Origin: Pseudomonadota bacterium
GTDB lineage: Bacteria; Pseudomonadota; Alphaproteobacteria; Rhizobiales; Methylopilaceae
Assembly: GCA_023430145.1 (NCBI GenBank)
Contig: JAEZCD010000200.1
Span: 1 to 9,732, forward strand
Reading direction: 5' to 3'
Length of the DNA stretch: 9,732 nucleotides
In this document: piece by piece, positions 1-9,648 of the stretch
How positions within the stretch are numbered: the stretch's first letter is position 1
Layout: the number at the start of each line of letters is the position of its first letter
Made by a program: the position numbers and the translations under genes
The notes under the pieces: model-generated
What the model was told of the DNA's origin: nothing
What the model saw: the letters and a program-made list of their open reading frames with translations, nothing else
Databases searched by the model: none

Positions 1-64
1 GGCCGGCGGCCGGGAGCGCGCCGGCGAGGGCGAGCGCGAGAAGAGAGCCGAGCCGGGCGCGCAT
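1..64 (-). CDS. Partial gene, N-terminus of a probable exported protein
   Basis: Only the first 21 codons are present; the gene runs off the left edge. The ATG begins at base 64 and shares its A with the TGA stop of the upstream glycosyltransferase gene (TGATG), so the two are probably translationally coupled. The peptide begins MRARLGSLLALALAGALPAA. It has two arginines near the N-terminus, then an uninterrupted Leu/Ala hydrophobic stretch (about residues 5-17) and small residues that could form a signal peptidase site. This is the layout of a Sec signal peptide. No Shine-Dalgarno sequence is evident, which fits coupling to the gene before it. Function cannot be told. The neighbour suggests an envelope or extracellular protein linked to a glycosylated product, but that is inference. 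Confidence 0.55.
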   Translation of the reverse strand, partial: MRARLGSLLALALAGALPAAG

Positions 65-1230
65 CAGCCGAGCAGCCGCTGCAGCACGGGCAGGATGCGG
101 TCGGTGCCGTCGGCATAGCGGCGCTCGGCGATCCGCCGCGCCTGCGCCTGCGCGCGCATCGTGAACTGGGTGTCGCGGCGCAGCTTGACGAGGCCCCCGG
201 CGACGTCGTCCGCGGTGAAGTCCGGGCGCGCCCGCGTGCTGAGCGAGACGCCGAGGCGGGCGGCCGCCGTGGCGTTGCTCTTCTGCTCGAGGTGGCGCGG
301 GAACAGCATCTGCGGGCGGCCCATGGCGAGCCCGATCTCGAGGGTGCCGAGCCCGCAATGGTGGACGAGGACGGCCGCGTTCGCCAGCTCCGCCTCCATG
401 TCGCGGGGTGATTCGTGGATCACGAGGCCCTTCTCCCGGTACTCCGCCACCTGCTTGGGCGAAGCCTCTCGCAGGTAGATGCTGCCCTTCATGCGGCTCT
501 TGATGAGCCCTTCGAGAATGGTCGCCGTCTTTGGCCAATCGAGGGCGACATAGGCGAAATAGTCGACCTTCGGGCGTGCATTGGTGCGCGGCGGCAGCGG
601 CTTCAGCGGGCCGCTGCGCGACTCCTCCGTGCGCAGCTCGTCGTGCCGGTCGAGCTCCGGCAGCGTGGTGATGAAGCGCGCCTGCGCGGTGAAGATCTGC
701 GGCAGATGGGTCAGCGGCTCCCTGCCGCGCCGCGCCTGCACCTCGTTGACGACTGCGAGCAGCGGCCCGGAGGGGGTGCGCTCGGCGCCTTCGATCAGCA
801 GCGGGAACTCCTCGCTCTCGGGCGGCACCGTGAAGCCGCTGCCGACGATCGCCACCGGCACCGTGCCGCCGCGCATGGCGAGGCAGAGGCCCGGGCTGTA
901 GTCGCCGACGATGAGGTCCGGCTTCACCTGGCCGACGATCGCCTCCCAGGCGCTCAGAAGCGGCCACAGCCGGTCGACGCGGGCGAAGCCGGCGAGCGCC
1001 AGAATGTCGGCGAGGGTCGGCGTCGTGCCTTCGCTGCGCTGCACCTGGACCGGGGGGCCGGGCAAGGCCGCGAAGCCGTGCCGTCCGAGCACCCCGTGGG
1101 CATTATAGATGTTGCGGACCGCGAACACGCAGTCGTGCCCGAGCGACCGCATGCGCAGCGCGATCGGCAGCAGGCGCTGGACATGCCCCAGCCCCTCCCC
1201 GAGCTCCCAAGCGAAAAGAATGCGCGCCAT
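64..1230 (-). CDS. GT1 (UGT/MGT-like) glycosyltransferase, GT-B fold
   Basis: A 388-residue protein, a normal length for bacterial GT1 enzymes, which move a sugar from a nucleotide-sugar donor to a small acceptor. The N-terminus has a Gly-rich first strand-loop, ELGEGLGHVQRLLPIA (residues 9-24), with His16 where GT1 enzymes usually carry the catalytic base. The C-terminal half has a PSPG-like donor site: HHCGLGTLEIGLAMGRP from residue 290, then P-R-H-L-E-Q-K-S-N-A. The usual Asp-Gln pair is Glu-Gln here. No signal peptide or membrane span is visible, so it is probably cytoplasmic. The start at 1230 (MARILFAW) is chosen because the Gly-rich strand follows at once; an in-frame extension to 1338 is low-complexity Arg/Pro/Ser sequence and unlikely to be coding. 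The Shine-Dalgarno sequence is weak. The next gene on this strand overlaps by one base. Donor and acceptor are unknown; macrolide, glycolipid or carotenoid-type acceptors are all possible. Confidence 0.8.
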   Translation of the reverse strand: MARILFAWELGEGLGHVQRLLPIALRMRSLGHDCVFAVRNIYNAHGVLGRHGFAALPGPPVQVQRSEGTTPTLADILALAGFARVDRLWPLLSAWEAIVGQVKPDLIVGDYSPGLCLAMRGGTVPVAIVGSGFTVPPESEEFPLLIEGAERTPSGPLLAVVNEVQARRGREPLTHLPQIFTAQARFITTLPELDRHDELRTEESRSGPLKPLPPRTNARPKVDYFAYVALDWPKTATILEGLIKSRMKGSIYLREASPKQVAEYREKGLVIHESPRDMEAELANAAVLVHHCGLGTLEIGLAMGRPQMLFPRHLEQKSNATAAARLGVSLSTRARPDFTADDVAGGLVKLRRDTQFTMRAQAQARRIAERRYADGTDRILPVLQRLLG

Positions 1231-1292
1231 CGCGTCCAACCGACAGGAACGGCCCGCCGGCCGGAAGCATCGTCGACAAGTCCCGGCCGGAT

Positions 1293-1312
1293 CTCGCCGC
1301 TCCGGCGGCGAG
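1293..1312. repeat. Perfect 8-bp inverted repeat with UNCG-type loop in the divergent spacer
   Basis: CTCGCCGC, a TCCG loop, then GCGGCGAG. As + strand RNA this is a stem closed by C-G around UCCG, a member of the very stable UNCG tetraloop class. It lies 63 bp upstream of the GT1 start (minus) and about 200 bp upstream of the GT4 start (plus). No T-tract follows, so it does not look like an intrinsic terminator. It may be an operator palindrome, a leader hairpin of the GT1 mRNA, or chance in GC-rich DNA. Confidence 0.5.
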
Positions 1313-1402
1313 GCGGACGAGGAGAGCCCCGGCGGCACGCAACGGCCGCGGGCCCGCAGATTGCCCGATGCGACCCGCCGGCCGCAAGTCGGCGCTGAAA
1401 AG

Positions 1403-1432
1403 TTGCGGCCCCGGCTCGTGTTCCGCTACAAG
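1403..1432 (+). promoter_or_regulatory. Weak candidate promoter for the GT4 gene
   Basis: TTGCGG at 1403-1408, an 18-bp spacer and TACAAG at 1427-1432 give a tolerable housekeeping-sigma match (3/6 and 4/6). It lies about 80 bp before the chosen start of the GT4 gene, in the 283-bp spacer between the divergent genes. Sequence match only. The rest of the spacer (1231-1513) shows no RNA gene and no convincing minus-strand promoter. Confidence 0.22.
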
Positions 1433-1513
1433 CGCGCGCCCGCACTTCGCCCGGCTGCCGCCTCGGCATCGCTCGGCGCATTGCCCCGGCCCACCGACGC
1501 CGCGAGCCCCGCC

Positions 1514-3244
1514 ATGCCCGAGCCGAACTTCGCCCTGTTCTACACCGAGGACGCGTTCACGGCCGACGTGCCCCAGCTGATGGGCATGCATGCGGCCAGC
1601 AGCGGCTTCTTCCGCGCCTATGCCGGCGGCCTCGGCGACAGCCTCCGCGTCGCCTACTGCAACAAGGTGGCGCAGGCCGAGCACTTCGCCGCCGCGGTGA
1701 AGGCGGTCGATCCTTCCGCGCGAACGGCCTGGGTGCGAACGGCCGCCTTCGATCAGCTGGCACGGGTCGGCGCCATCTACCGCCCGGACCCGCTGCTGCG
1801 CGACCTCGCCTACATGCGGCTCAGGGCGAACCCGCGCGCCTGGTCGATCTTCGGCGTGACGCATACGACGGCGTCGGTGCGCGCCATGCAGGGCCTGTGC
1901 GATCTCGTCACCGCGCCGCTGTTTCCCTGGGATGCGCTCATCTGCACCTCGCGGGCGGTGCGCGAGACGGTGACCGACAGCCTCGAGAAGCAGGTCGACT
2001 ATCTGCGCTGGCGGCTCGGCAGCGTCGCCGTGACGCTGCCGCAGCTGCCGGTGATCCCGCTCGGCGTTCACTGCGACGACTTCGAGTTCACCGAGGAGCA
2101 GCGCCGCGCCGCGCGTGCCGAGCTCGGCTTCGGCGCCGGCGACGTCGTCTTCCTGTTCCTCGGCCGGCTCAGTCCGCACAGCAAGGCGCATCCGCACGCG
2201 ATGTACACCGCGCTGCAGCGCTTCGCCGCCTTGGGGCGGGTGTCGATCGGGTTCGTGCAGTGCGGCTGGTTCGGCGCCCCGGAGACCGAGGCGGCCTACC
2301 GCGAGGGCGCCGCCCGCCATTGCCCCGACGTCGCCACGCGCTTTCTCGACGGACGGCAGGCCGCGCAGCGCGCGACCGCCTGGGCGGCGGCGGACGTGTT
2401 CATCTCGCTGCCGGACAACATCCAGGAGACCTTCGGCCTGACGCCGATTGAGGCGATGGCCGCCGGCCTGCCGTCGATCGTCTCCGACTGGGACGGCTAT
2501 CGCGACACCGTGCGCCAGGGCGTCGACGGCTACCGCATCCCGACCTGGATGCCGACCGCGCCGGCCGGCGTCGATCTCGCGCTCCTCTACGAGGCCGACG
2601 CCTACAGCTACGAGGCCTACATCGCCCAGGTCAGCCAGGCGGTCAGCATCGATCAGGAGACGCTGTTCAACGCCATCGGCCGGCTCGCCAGCGACCCGCC
2701 GCTGCGCGTGCGGATGGGGACGGCGGCGCGCGGGCGGGCGCGCGAGGCCTTCGACTGGTCGCAGATCTTCGCGCGCTACCTCACCCTCGTCGAGGAGCTC
2801 AACGATCTCCGCCGCTGCTATCCCAACCTCTCGCCGGGCGAGGCGCCGCGCGAAGGCCCGGCCCGCCCCGACCCGTTCGCCCGCTTCGCCCGCTACGCCA
2901 CGCGGCGGATCGAGGACACGACGCTCGTCGAGCTCGTCGCGCCAGCCCCGGCGACCATCGAGGCGCTGCGCAAGGATCCCCTGTTCGCGCCGCTCGCCGG
3001 CGGCCTGCCGAGCGCCGAGCGGTCGCAGCGCCTGCTCGATGTGCTGGCCGAGGAATCGCCGCTCGCGCTCGAGGCGCTCGCGGCGCGCACCGAGACCCCG
3101 ATCATCGAGGCACGGCGCGCCATCGGCTGGCTCGCCAAGGTCGGGCTGGTGCGCCTGAAGCCGCCGCCGCGAACGCCCGCTGCAGCGGACGCGGCCGCGG
3201 CGGACAAGGCCGCGCCCCAGGCCGTCACCGGGCCGGTGTTCTGA
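1514..3244 (+). CDS. GT4-like glycosyltransferase with C-terminal winged-helix-like segment
   Basis: A 576-residue protein, longer than the usual 350-420 of GT4 enzymes. The donor-binding half shows FLFLGRLSPHSKAHP (G217-R218-L219, K224) and the GT4 signature EX7E with E305 and E313 in ETFGLTPIEAMAAGLPSIVSDWDGYRD. It is therefore probably a cytoplasmic retaining GT-B enzyme using a nucleotide sugar. After the catalytic part (to about residue 440) comes a linker. Residues about 503-548 then read as three helices ending in GWLAKVGLVRL, like a winged-helix DNA- or protein-binding domain, followed by an Ala-rich tail. No signal peptide or membrane span is seen. The start at 1514 (MPEPNFALFYTED) begins the first good beta strand but lacks a Shine-Dalgarno sequence; an in-frame GTG at 1418 would add 32 low-complexity residues. 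It diverges from the GT1 gene. Its sugar and acceptor are unknown. Confidence 0.8.
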   Translation: MPEPNFALFYTEDAFTADVPQLMGMHAASSGFFRAYAGGLGDSLRVAYCNKVAQAEHFAAAVKAVDPSARTAWVRTAAFDQLARVGAIYRPDPLLRDLAYMRLRANPRAWSIFGVTHTTASVRAMQGLCDLVTAPLFPWDALICTSRAVRETVTDSLEKQVDYLRWRLGSVAVTLPQLPVIPLGVHCDDFEFTEEQRRAARAELGFGAGDVVFLFLGRLSPHSKAHPHAMYTALQRFAALGRVSIGFVQCGWFGAPETEAAYREGAARHCPDVATRFLDGRQAAQRATAWAAADVFISLPDNIQETFGLTPIEAMAAGLPSIVSDWDGYRDTVRQGVDGYRIPTWMPTAPAGVDLALLYEADAYSYEAYIAQVSQAVSIDQETLFNAIGRLASDPPLRVRMGTAARGRAREAFDWSQIFARYLTLVEELNDLRRCYPNLSPGEAPREGPARPDPFARFARYATRRIEDTTLVELVAPAPATIEALRKDPLFAPLAGGLPSAERSQRLLDVLAEESPLALEALAARTETPIIEARRAIGWLAKVGLVRLKPPPRTPAAADAAAADKAAPQAVTGPVF

Positions 3245-3266
3245 CGCAACCACCGCGCGGGCTGTA

Positions 3267-3327
3267 CCGGTCGGCCGGCGGGTGTAGGCTCGGCCGCCTT
3301 CACGGCGGCGCCGCCGGTCGGCCGGCG
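3267..3327. repeat. 14-bp direct repeat pair upstream of glpR
   Basis: CCGGTCGGCCGGCG occurs exactly at 3267-3280 and again at 3314-3327, 47 bp apart, in the 112-bp gap between the GT4 gene and glpR. Each copy contains the palindrome CCGGCCGG-like core CGGCCG. Between the copies lies a small hairpin (GCCGCC 3293-3298, loop TTCAC, GGCGGC 3304-3309) with no T-run. The pair could be a regulator site or a short duplication; GC-rich composition makes chance plausible. No TTTCGTTT-type site is seen here. Confidence 0.4.
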
Positions 3328-3356
3328 CTGCCATCCAACCCTCGACGGGCGGCGCC

Positions 3357-4142
3357 ATGTCCGAGCTCAGCTTCCGCCAGCAGCAGATCGTCGACCTCGC
3401 CCGGGTGCAGGGGCGGGTGACGGTGGACGGCCTCGCGATGCGCTTCGAGGTGACGCCGCAGACCATCCGCAAGGATCTCAACGAGCTCTGCGACCTGCGC
3501 CTGTTGTCGCGCGTGCACGGCGGGGCGATGGTCGCCTCCGGCGTCGAGAACCTCGGCTACGAGGCGCGCCGGCAGATCGCCGCCCGCGAGAAGCGGGCGA
3601 TCGGCGAGGCGACGGCGCGGCTGATTCCCAACAACTCGTCGCTGTTCCTCAACATCGGCACGACGACCGAGGAGGTGGCGCGGGCGCTCGGCGAGCACGA
3701 GGGCCTGCTCGTGATCACCAACAACCTCAACGTCGCCACCCTGCTCTACCGGCATCCGCGGATCGAGGTGATCGTCGCCGGCGGGCCGGTGCGACGCTCG
3801 GACGGCGGCGTCATCGGCGGCGCCGCGGTCGACTTCATCCGCCAGTTCAAGGTCGACCACGCGGTGATCGGCGCCTCGGCGATCGACGCCGACGGCGTGC
3901 TGCTCGACTACGACTACCGCGAGGTGCGGGTCAGCCGGGCGATCATGGAGAACGCGCGCAAGGTCGTCCTGGTCGCCGACCGGCTGAAGTTCGAGCGCTC
4001 GGCGCCGATCCGCATCGGCCACATCTCGCAGGTCGGCGTGTTCGTCACCGACTGGCTGTCCTCGCCGCCGATCGCCGCCATCTGCCGCCAGCACGACGTC
4101 GAGGTGGTCGAGGCGACCGGCCGGCCGAGGGATGCCGAATAG
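3357..4142 (+). CDS. glpR: DeoR-family glycerol-3-phosphate regulon repressor GlpR
   Basis: A 261-residue protein, close to the 252 of E. coli GlpR. The N-terminus is a DeoR-type winged helix: FRQQQIVDLARVQGRVTVDGLAMRFEVTPQTIRKDLNEL, with the recognition helix at about residues 33-44 and the family wing motif HGGA at 54-57. The rest is the sugar-phosphate sensing domain (about 75-235), with NIGTTTEEVARAL, ITNNLNVATLL, VIVAGGPVRRSDGGVIG and VIGASAIDADGVLLDYDYREV, all typical of the DeoR effector fold. By family it should bind glycerol-3-phosphate and then release DNA. It lies on the same strand as the glpD operon but 105 bp ahead of it, and its likely targets are the phased repeats in that gap. 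The ATG at 3357 fits the family N-terminus; its ribosome site is weak, suggesting low expression. The identity as GlpR rests largely on the adjoining glpD. Confidence 0.92.
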   Translation: MSELSFRQQQIVDLARVQGRVTVDGLAMRFEVTPQTIRKDLNELCDLRLLSRVHGGAMVASGVENLGYEARRQIAAREKRAIGEATARLIPNNSSLFLNIGTTTEEVARALGEHEGLLVITNNLNVATLLYRHPRIEVIVAGGPVRRSDGGVIGGAAVDFIRQFKVDHAVIGASAIDADGVLLDYDYREVRVSRAIMENARKVVLVADRLKFERSAPIRIGHISQVGVFVTDWLSSPPIAAICRQHDVEVVEATGRPRDAE

Positions 4143-4151
4143 CGGATAGAA

Positions 4152-4219
4152 CTTTCGTTTGAGTTTCGTTTTGCCCCGATTGCGTTTCGTTTGAGGTTCG
4201 CTTAGCATCCTCGCGAAAG
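4152..4219 (+). promoter_or_regulatory. Phased TTTCGTTT repeats, putative GlpR operator
   Basis: Four copies of an 8-mer lie at 4153-4160, 4164-4171, 4185-4192 (all TTTCGTTT) and 4196-4203 (GTTCGCTT). The spacing is 11, 21 and 11 bp, so all fall on roughly one helix face in two pairs, each pair joined by GAG. A reverse-oriented CGAAAG lies at 4214-4219. The stretch is T-rich and stands out in a very GC-rich window. DeoR-family operators, including that of E. coli GlpR, carry a TTCG core, so GlpR encoded next door is the natural ligand. The second pair falls inside the predicted promoter spacer, so binding would block RNA polymerase. The repeats are seen directly; the protein assignment is inferred. 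Confidence 0.7.
4180..4208 (+). promoter_or_regulatory. Predicted promoter of the glpD operon
   Basis: TTGCGT at 4180-4185, a spacer of exactly 17 bp, and TAGCAT at 4203-4208 give a reasonable sigma-70-type match (3/6 and 4/6), with the -35 resembling common alphaproteobacterial forms. Transcription would start near 4215, leaving a leader of about 33 bases before the glpD start. Repeat copies three and four occupy the spacer, which fits repression by GlpR. Confidence 0.5.
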
Positions 4220-4246
4220 GCCCGCACGAGACGGGCTGAGAGGAAG
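4219..4246 (+). promoter_or_regulatory. glpD leader hairpin and ribosome binding site
   Basis: A 5-bp stem plus a G-T pair (GGCCCG 4219-4224, loop of 7, CGGGCT 4232-4237) ends directly before the Shine-Dalgarno stretch GAGAGGA (4238-4244). The AGGA core is only 3-4 bases from the GTG at 4248, a short spacing that supports this start over any ATG downstream. The hairpin may simply insulate the site; no known riboswitch is recognised. Confidence 0.4.
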
Positions 4247-4247
4247 C

Positions 4248-5764
4248 GTGGCCGAGGCAATCTACGATCTGGCCGTCATCGGCGGCGGCGTGAACGGCTG
4301 CGGCATCGCCCGCGATGCGGCCGGCCGCGGTCTCTCCGTCTACCTCTGCGAGCGGGACGACCTCGCCTCCGGCACGTCCTCGGCGTCGACCAAGCTCGTG
4401 CATGGCGGCCTGCGCTATCTCGAGCATTACGAGTTCCGGCTGGTCCGCGAGGCGCTGATCGAGCGCGAGGTGCTCTTGCGCGCCGCGCCGCACATCATCT
4501 GGCCGCTCCGCTTCGTGCTGCCGCACCGGCCCGGCATGCGGCCGACCTGGCTGCTGCGCCTCGGCCTGTTCCTCTACGACAGCATAGGCGGGCGAAAGAT
4601 CCTGCCGCCGACGAGCACGCTCGACCTGCGCCACTCGCCCTACGGCGCGCCGTTGCAGCCGGGCTTCTCGCGCGCCTTCGAATACTCCGACTGCTGGGTC
4701 GACGACGCCCGGCTCGTGGCGCTGAACGCGGTCGATGCCGCCGCCCGCGGCGCGGTCATAGAGACGCGCACCCGCTGCGTCCGTGCCGAGCGCGGCGCCG
4801 GCGGCTGGCGGCTCGCGCTCGAGCGCCACGGCAAGCCCGGCGAGGTCCGCGCGCGGACCCTCGTCAATGCCGCCGGGCCGTGGGTCGCCGACGTTCTGCA
4901 CGGCGTCGCCGGAAGCAATGCGCCGACGCGCGTGCGCCTCGTCAAGGGCAGCCACATCGTCGTGCGAAAGCTGTTCGACCACGACCGCGCCTACATCTTC
5001 CAGAGCGACGACGAGCGGGTCGTGTTCGCGATCCCCTACGAGCGCGACTTCACGCTGATCGGCACCACCGACCTCGACTATCGCGGCGACCCGGCCGCGG
5101 TGGCGATCGAGGAGGACGAGATCGCCTATCTCTGCGGCGTCGCCGGCGGCTATTTCCGTACGCCGGTCACGCCGGCCTCGATCGTGTGGACCTATGCGGG
5201 CGTGCGGCCGCTCTACGACGACGGCGCCTCCAAGGCCCAGGAGGCGACGCGCGACTACGTGCTCGACCTCGACGCGCCCGAAGGCGCCGCCCCGATGCTG
5301 TCGGTGTTCGGCGGCAAGATCACCACCTACCGCAAGCTCGCCGAGGCGGCCCTCGAGCGGCTCGCCCCGTTCCTGCCGGCGGCGGCGCCGTGGACGGCCC
5401 GAGCCTCGCTGCCCGGCGGCGACTTCTCCTGGAACGGCGCCGCCGCCCTGACACAGGGCCTTGTCCGCGACTATCCGTTCCTCGAGGCGACGCAGGCGCT
5501 CCGCCTCGTCCGCGCCTATGGGACGAGGGCGCGAAAGATCCTCGGGGCGGCGAAGCGGGCCGAGGACCTCGGCCGCCCTTTCGGCGCCGGGCTGACCGAG
5601 GCCGAGATCGACTATCTGAAGCGCGAGGAATGGGCCGAGACGGGCGAGGACGTGCTCTGGCGCCGCTCCAAGCTCGGCCTGCACATGAGCGCGGACGAGC
5701 GCGCCGCCGTCGAGGCGCACATGCTGAACGGGCGCGGCATGCAGGCCGCCTCGGGAGGCACGCG

Positions 5765-5768
<4 letters not shown>
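4248..5768 (+). CDS. glpD: Aerobic glycerol-3-phosphate dehydrogenase GlpD
   Basis: A 506-residue flavoprotein (E. coli GlpD has 501) that oxidises sn-glycerol-3-phosphate to dihydroxyacetone phosphate and passes electrons to quinone at the inner membrane. The FAD-binding Rossmann motif is at residues 10-28: VIGGGVNGCGIARDAAGRG. Further family blocks are SSASTKLVHGGLRYLEHYEF, VNAAGPWV, RLVKGSHIVV, FAIPYERDFTLIGTTDLDYRGDP, WTYAGVRPLYDD and SVFGGKITTYRKLAE. A DAO-type C-terminal cap domain follows from about residue 390. The start is GTG at 4248, backed by a nearby Shine-Dalgarno sequence and by the position of the FAD motif. It is the first gene of the operon and overlaps glpS by four bases (ATGA). 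The phased repeats upstream suggest repression by GlpR and induction by its own substrate. No broken motif was seen. Confidence 0.96.
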
Positions 5769-6859
<1,091 letters not shown>

Positions 6860-6869
6860 GGGGGCGGCG

Positions 6870-7954
6870 ATGGCGACCATCGAGCTGCAGAACCTCGCGC
6901 ACTCCTACAAGGGCGATCCGAAGGAGCCGCGCGACTGGGCGCTCAGGCCGCTCGACCTCGTCTGGCGCAACGGCGGCGCCTACGCCCTGCTCGGCCCCTC
7001 GGGCTGCGGCAAGACCACGCTGCTCAACATCATCTCCGGCCTCGTCGCCCCGAGCCGCGGCAAAGTGCTGTTCGACGGAACCGACGTGACGCATCTGCCG
7101 ACCGAGCAGCGGGACATCGCGCAAGTGTTCCAGTTCCCGGTCGTCTACGACACGATGACGGTGTACGAGAATCTGGCTTTCCCGCTGCGCAACCGGCGCG
7201 TCGCCGAGGCCGAGCTCGACGCCCGGGTGCGCGAGATCGGCGGCATGCTCGAGCTGACGCCGGTGCTGCAGCGCAAGGCGCGCGGGCTCACGGCGGACGC
7301 CAAGCAGAAAATCTCGCTCGGCCGTGGCCTCGTCCGCCGCAGCGTCGCCGCCATCCTGTTCGACGAGCCGCTGACCGTCATCGACCCGCACCTCAAGTGG
7401 GAGCTGCGCTCGCAGCTGAAGCAGCTGCACGGCCGCATCGGCACGACGATGATCTACGTCACGCACGACCAGACCGAGGCGCTGACCTTCGCCGACACCG
7501 TCGTCGTCATGCACGAGGGCGCCGTCGTCCAGATCGGCTCGCCCGAGGAGCTGTTCGACCGGCCGGCGCATACCTTCGTCGGCTATTTCATCGGCTCGCC
7601 GGGCATGAACGTGCTGCCGGCCGAGGTTTCGGGCGACGAGGCGCGGACGGAAGGGCACGTCGTGCGCCTCGGCCGCCGCTATCCCGAGCTGCCGAAGGGC
7701 GCCCGGATCGAGATCGGCATCCGGCCCGAGCATGTCGGCCTGTCCCGCGGCGGCGAGGGCGTGCCGGTGCAGGTGCGACGCGTCGACGACATCGGCCGGC
7801 TCAAGATAGCCCGCACCCGGCTCGGCGAGCGGCCACTCGACATCGTCGTTCCCGAGGAGGCCTCGGTCGCGACCGAGGACGCGCGGGCGCATCTGTTGCC
7901 GCACCGCGTGCACGTCTACGCCGACGGCCAGCTCGTGCCCGGGGAGCCGCGCTG

Positions 7955-7955
<1 letters not shown>
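6870..7955 (+). CDS. glpT: Glycerol ABC transporter ATPase GlpT (degenerate signature motif)
   Basis: A 361-residue ATPase, the likely partner of GlpS. Walker A is canonical, GPSGCGKT (42-49); the Q-loop has Q88; Walker B is AILFDEP with D165 and E166; the switch histidine H199 is present in YVTHDQTEAL. The ABC signature is lost: where GlpS has LSGGQQQR, this protein has LTADAKQK (140-147), and the D-loop reads TVID. A TOBE-like C-terminal domain (IGIRPEHVGL and following) completes the MalK-type layout. The start at 6870 lies 10 bases after the glpS stop, with GAGGGGG at 6858-6864 overlapping that stop. The stop TGA shares its A with the glpP ATG. Note that glpT in enteric bacteria names an unrelated antiporter; here the symbol is used in the rhizobial sense. 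Confidence 0.9.

Positions 7956-9647
<1,692 letters not shown>

Positions 9648-9648
<1 letters not shown>

Noticed and set aside
1109..1513. In-frame upstream extension of the GT4 gene
   Set aside because: It overlaps the start of the opposite GT1 gene and encodes Arg/Pro/Ala-rich sequence with no fold pattern, although a GTG at 1418 cannot be fully excluded.
3293..3309. Hairpin after the GT4 gene as a transcription terminator
   Set aside because: The stem is only 6 bp and is followed by GC-rich sequence with no T-run, so an intrinsic terminator is not supported.
1103..3481. Long minus-strand open frame of about 790 codons opposite the GT4 gene
   Set aside because: It is rich in Arg, Gly, Ala and Pro with no recognisable domain and lies across a well-supported gene; long antisense frames are expected at this GC content.
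4215..4247. Riboswitch in the glpD leader
   Set aside because: The predicted leader is only about 33 bases with one short hairpin, too small for any known riboswitch class.
3300..5720. Long minus-strand open frame of about 800 codons opposite glpR and glpD
   Set aside because: Low-complexity charged composition; the opposite strand encodes two clear conserved families over the same span.
4880..5764. In-frame upstream extension of glpS that would give a 659-residue protein
   Set aside because: The extra part is an Arg-rich shadow of glpD. The ATG at 5765 has a good ribosome site and starts directly at the ABC domain.
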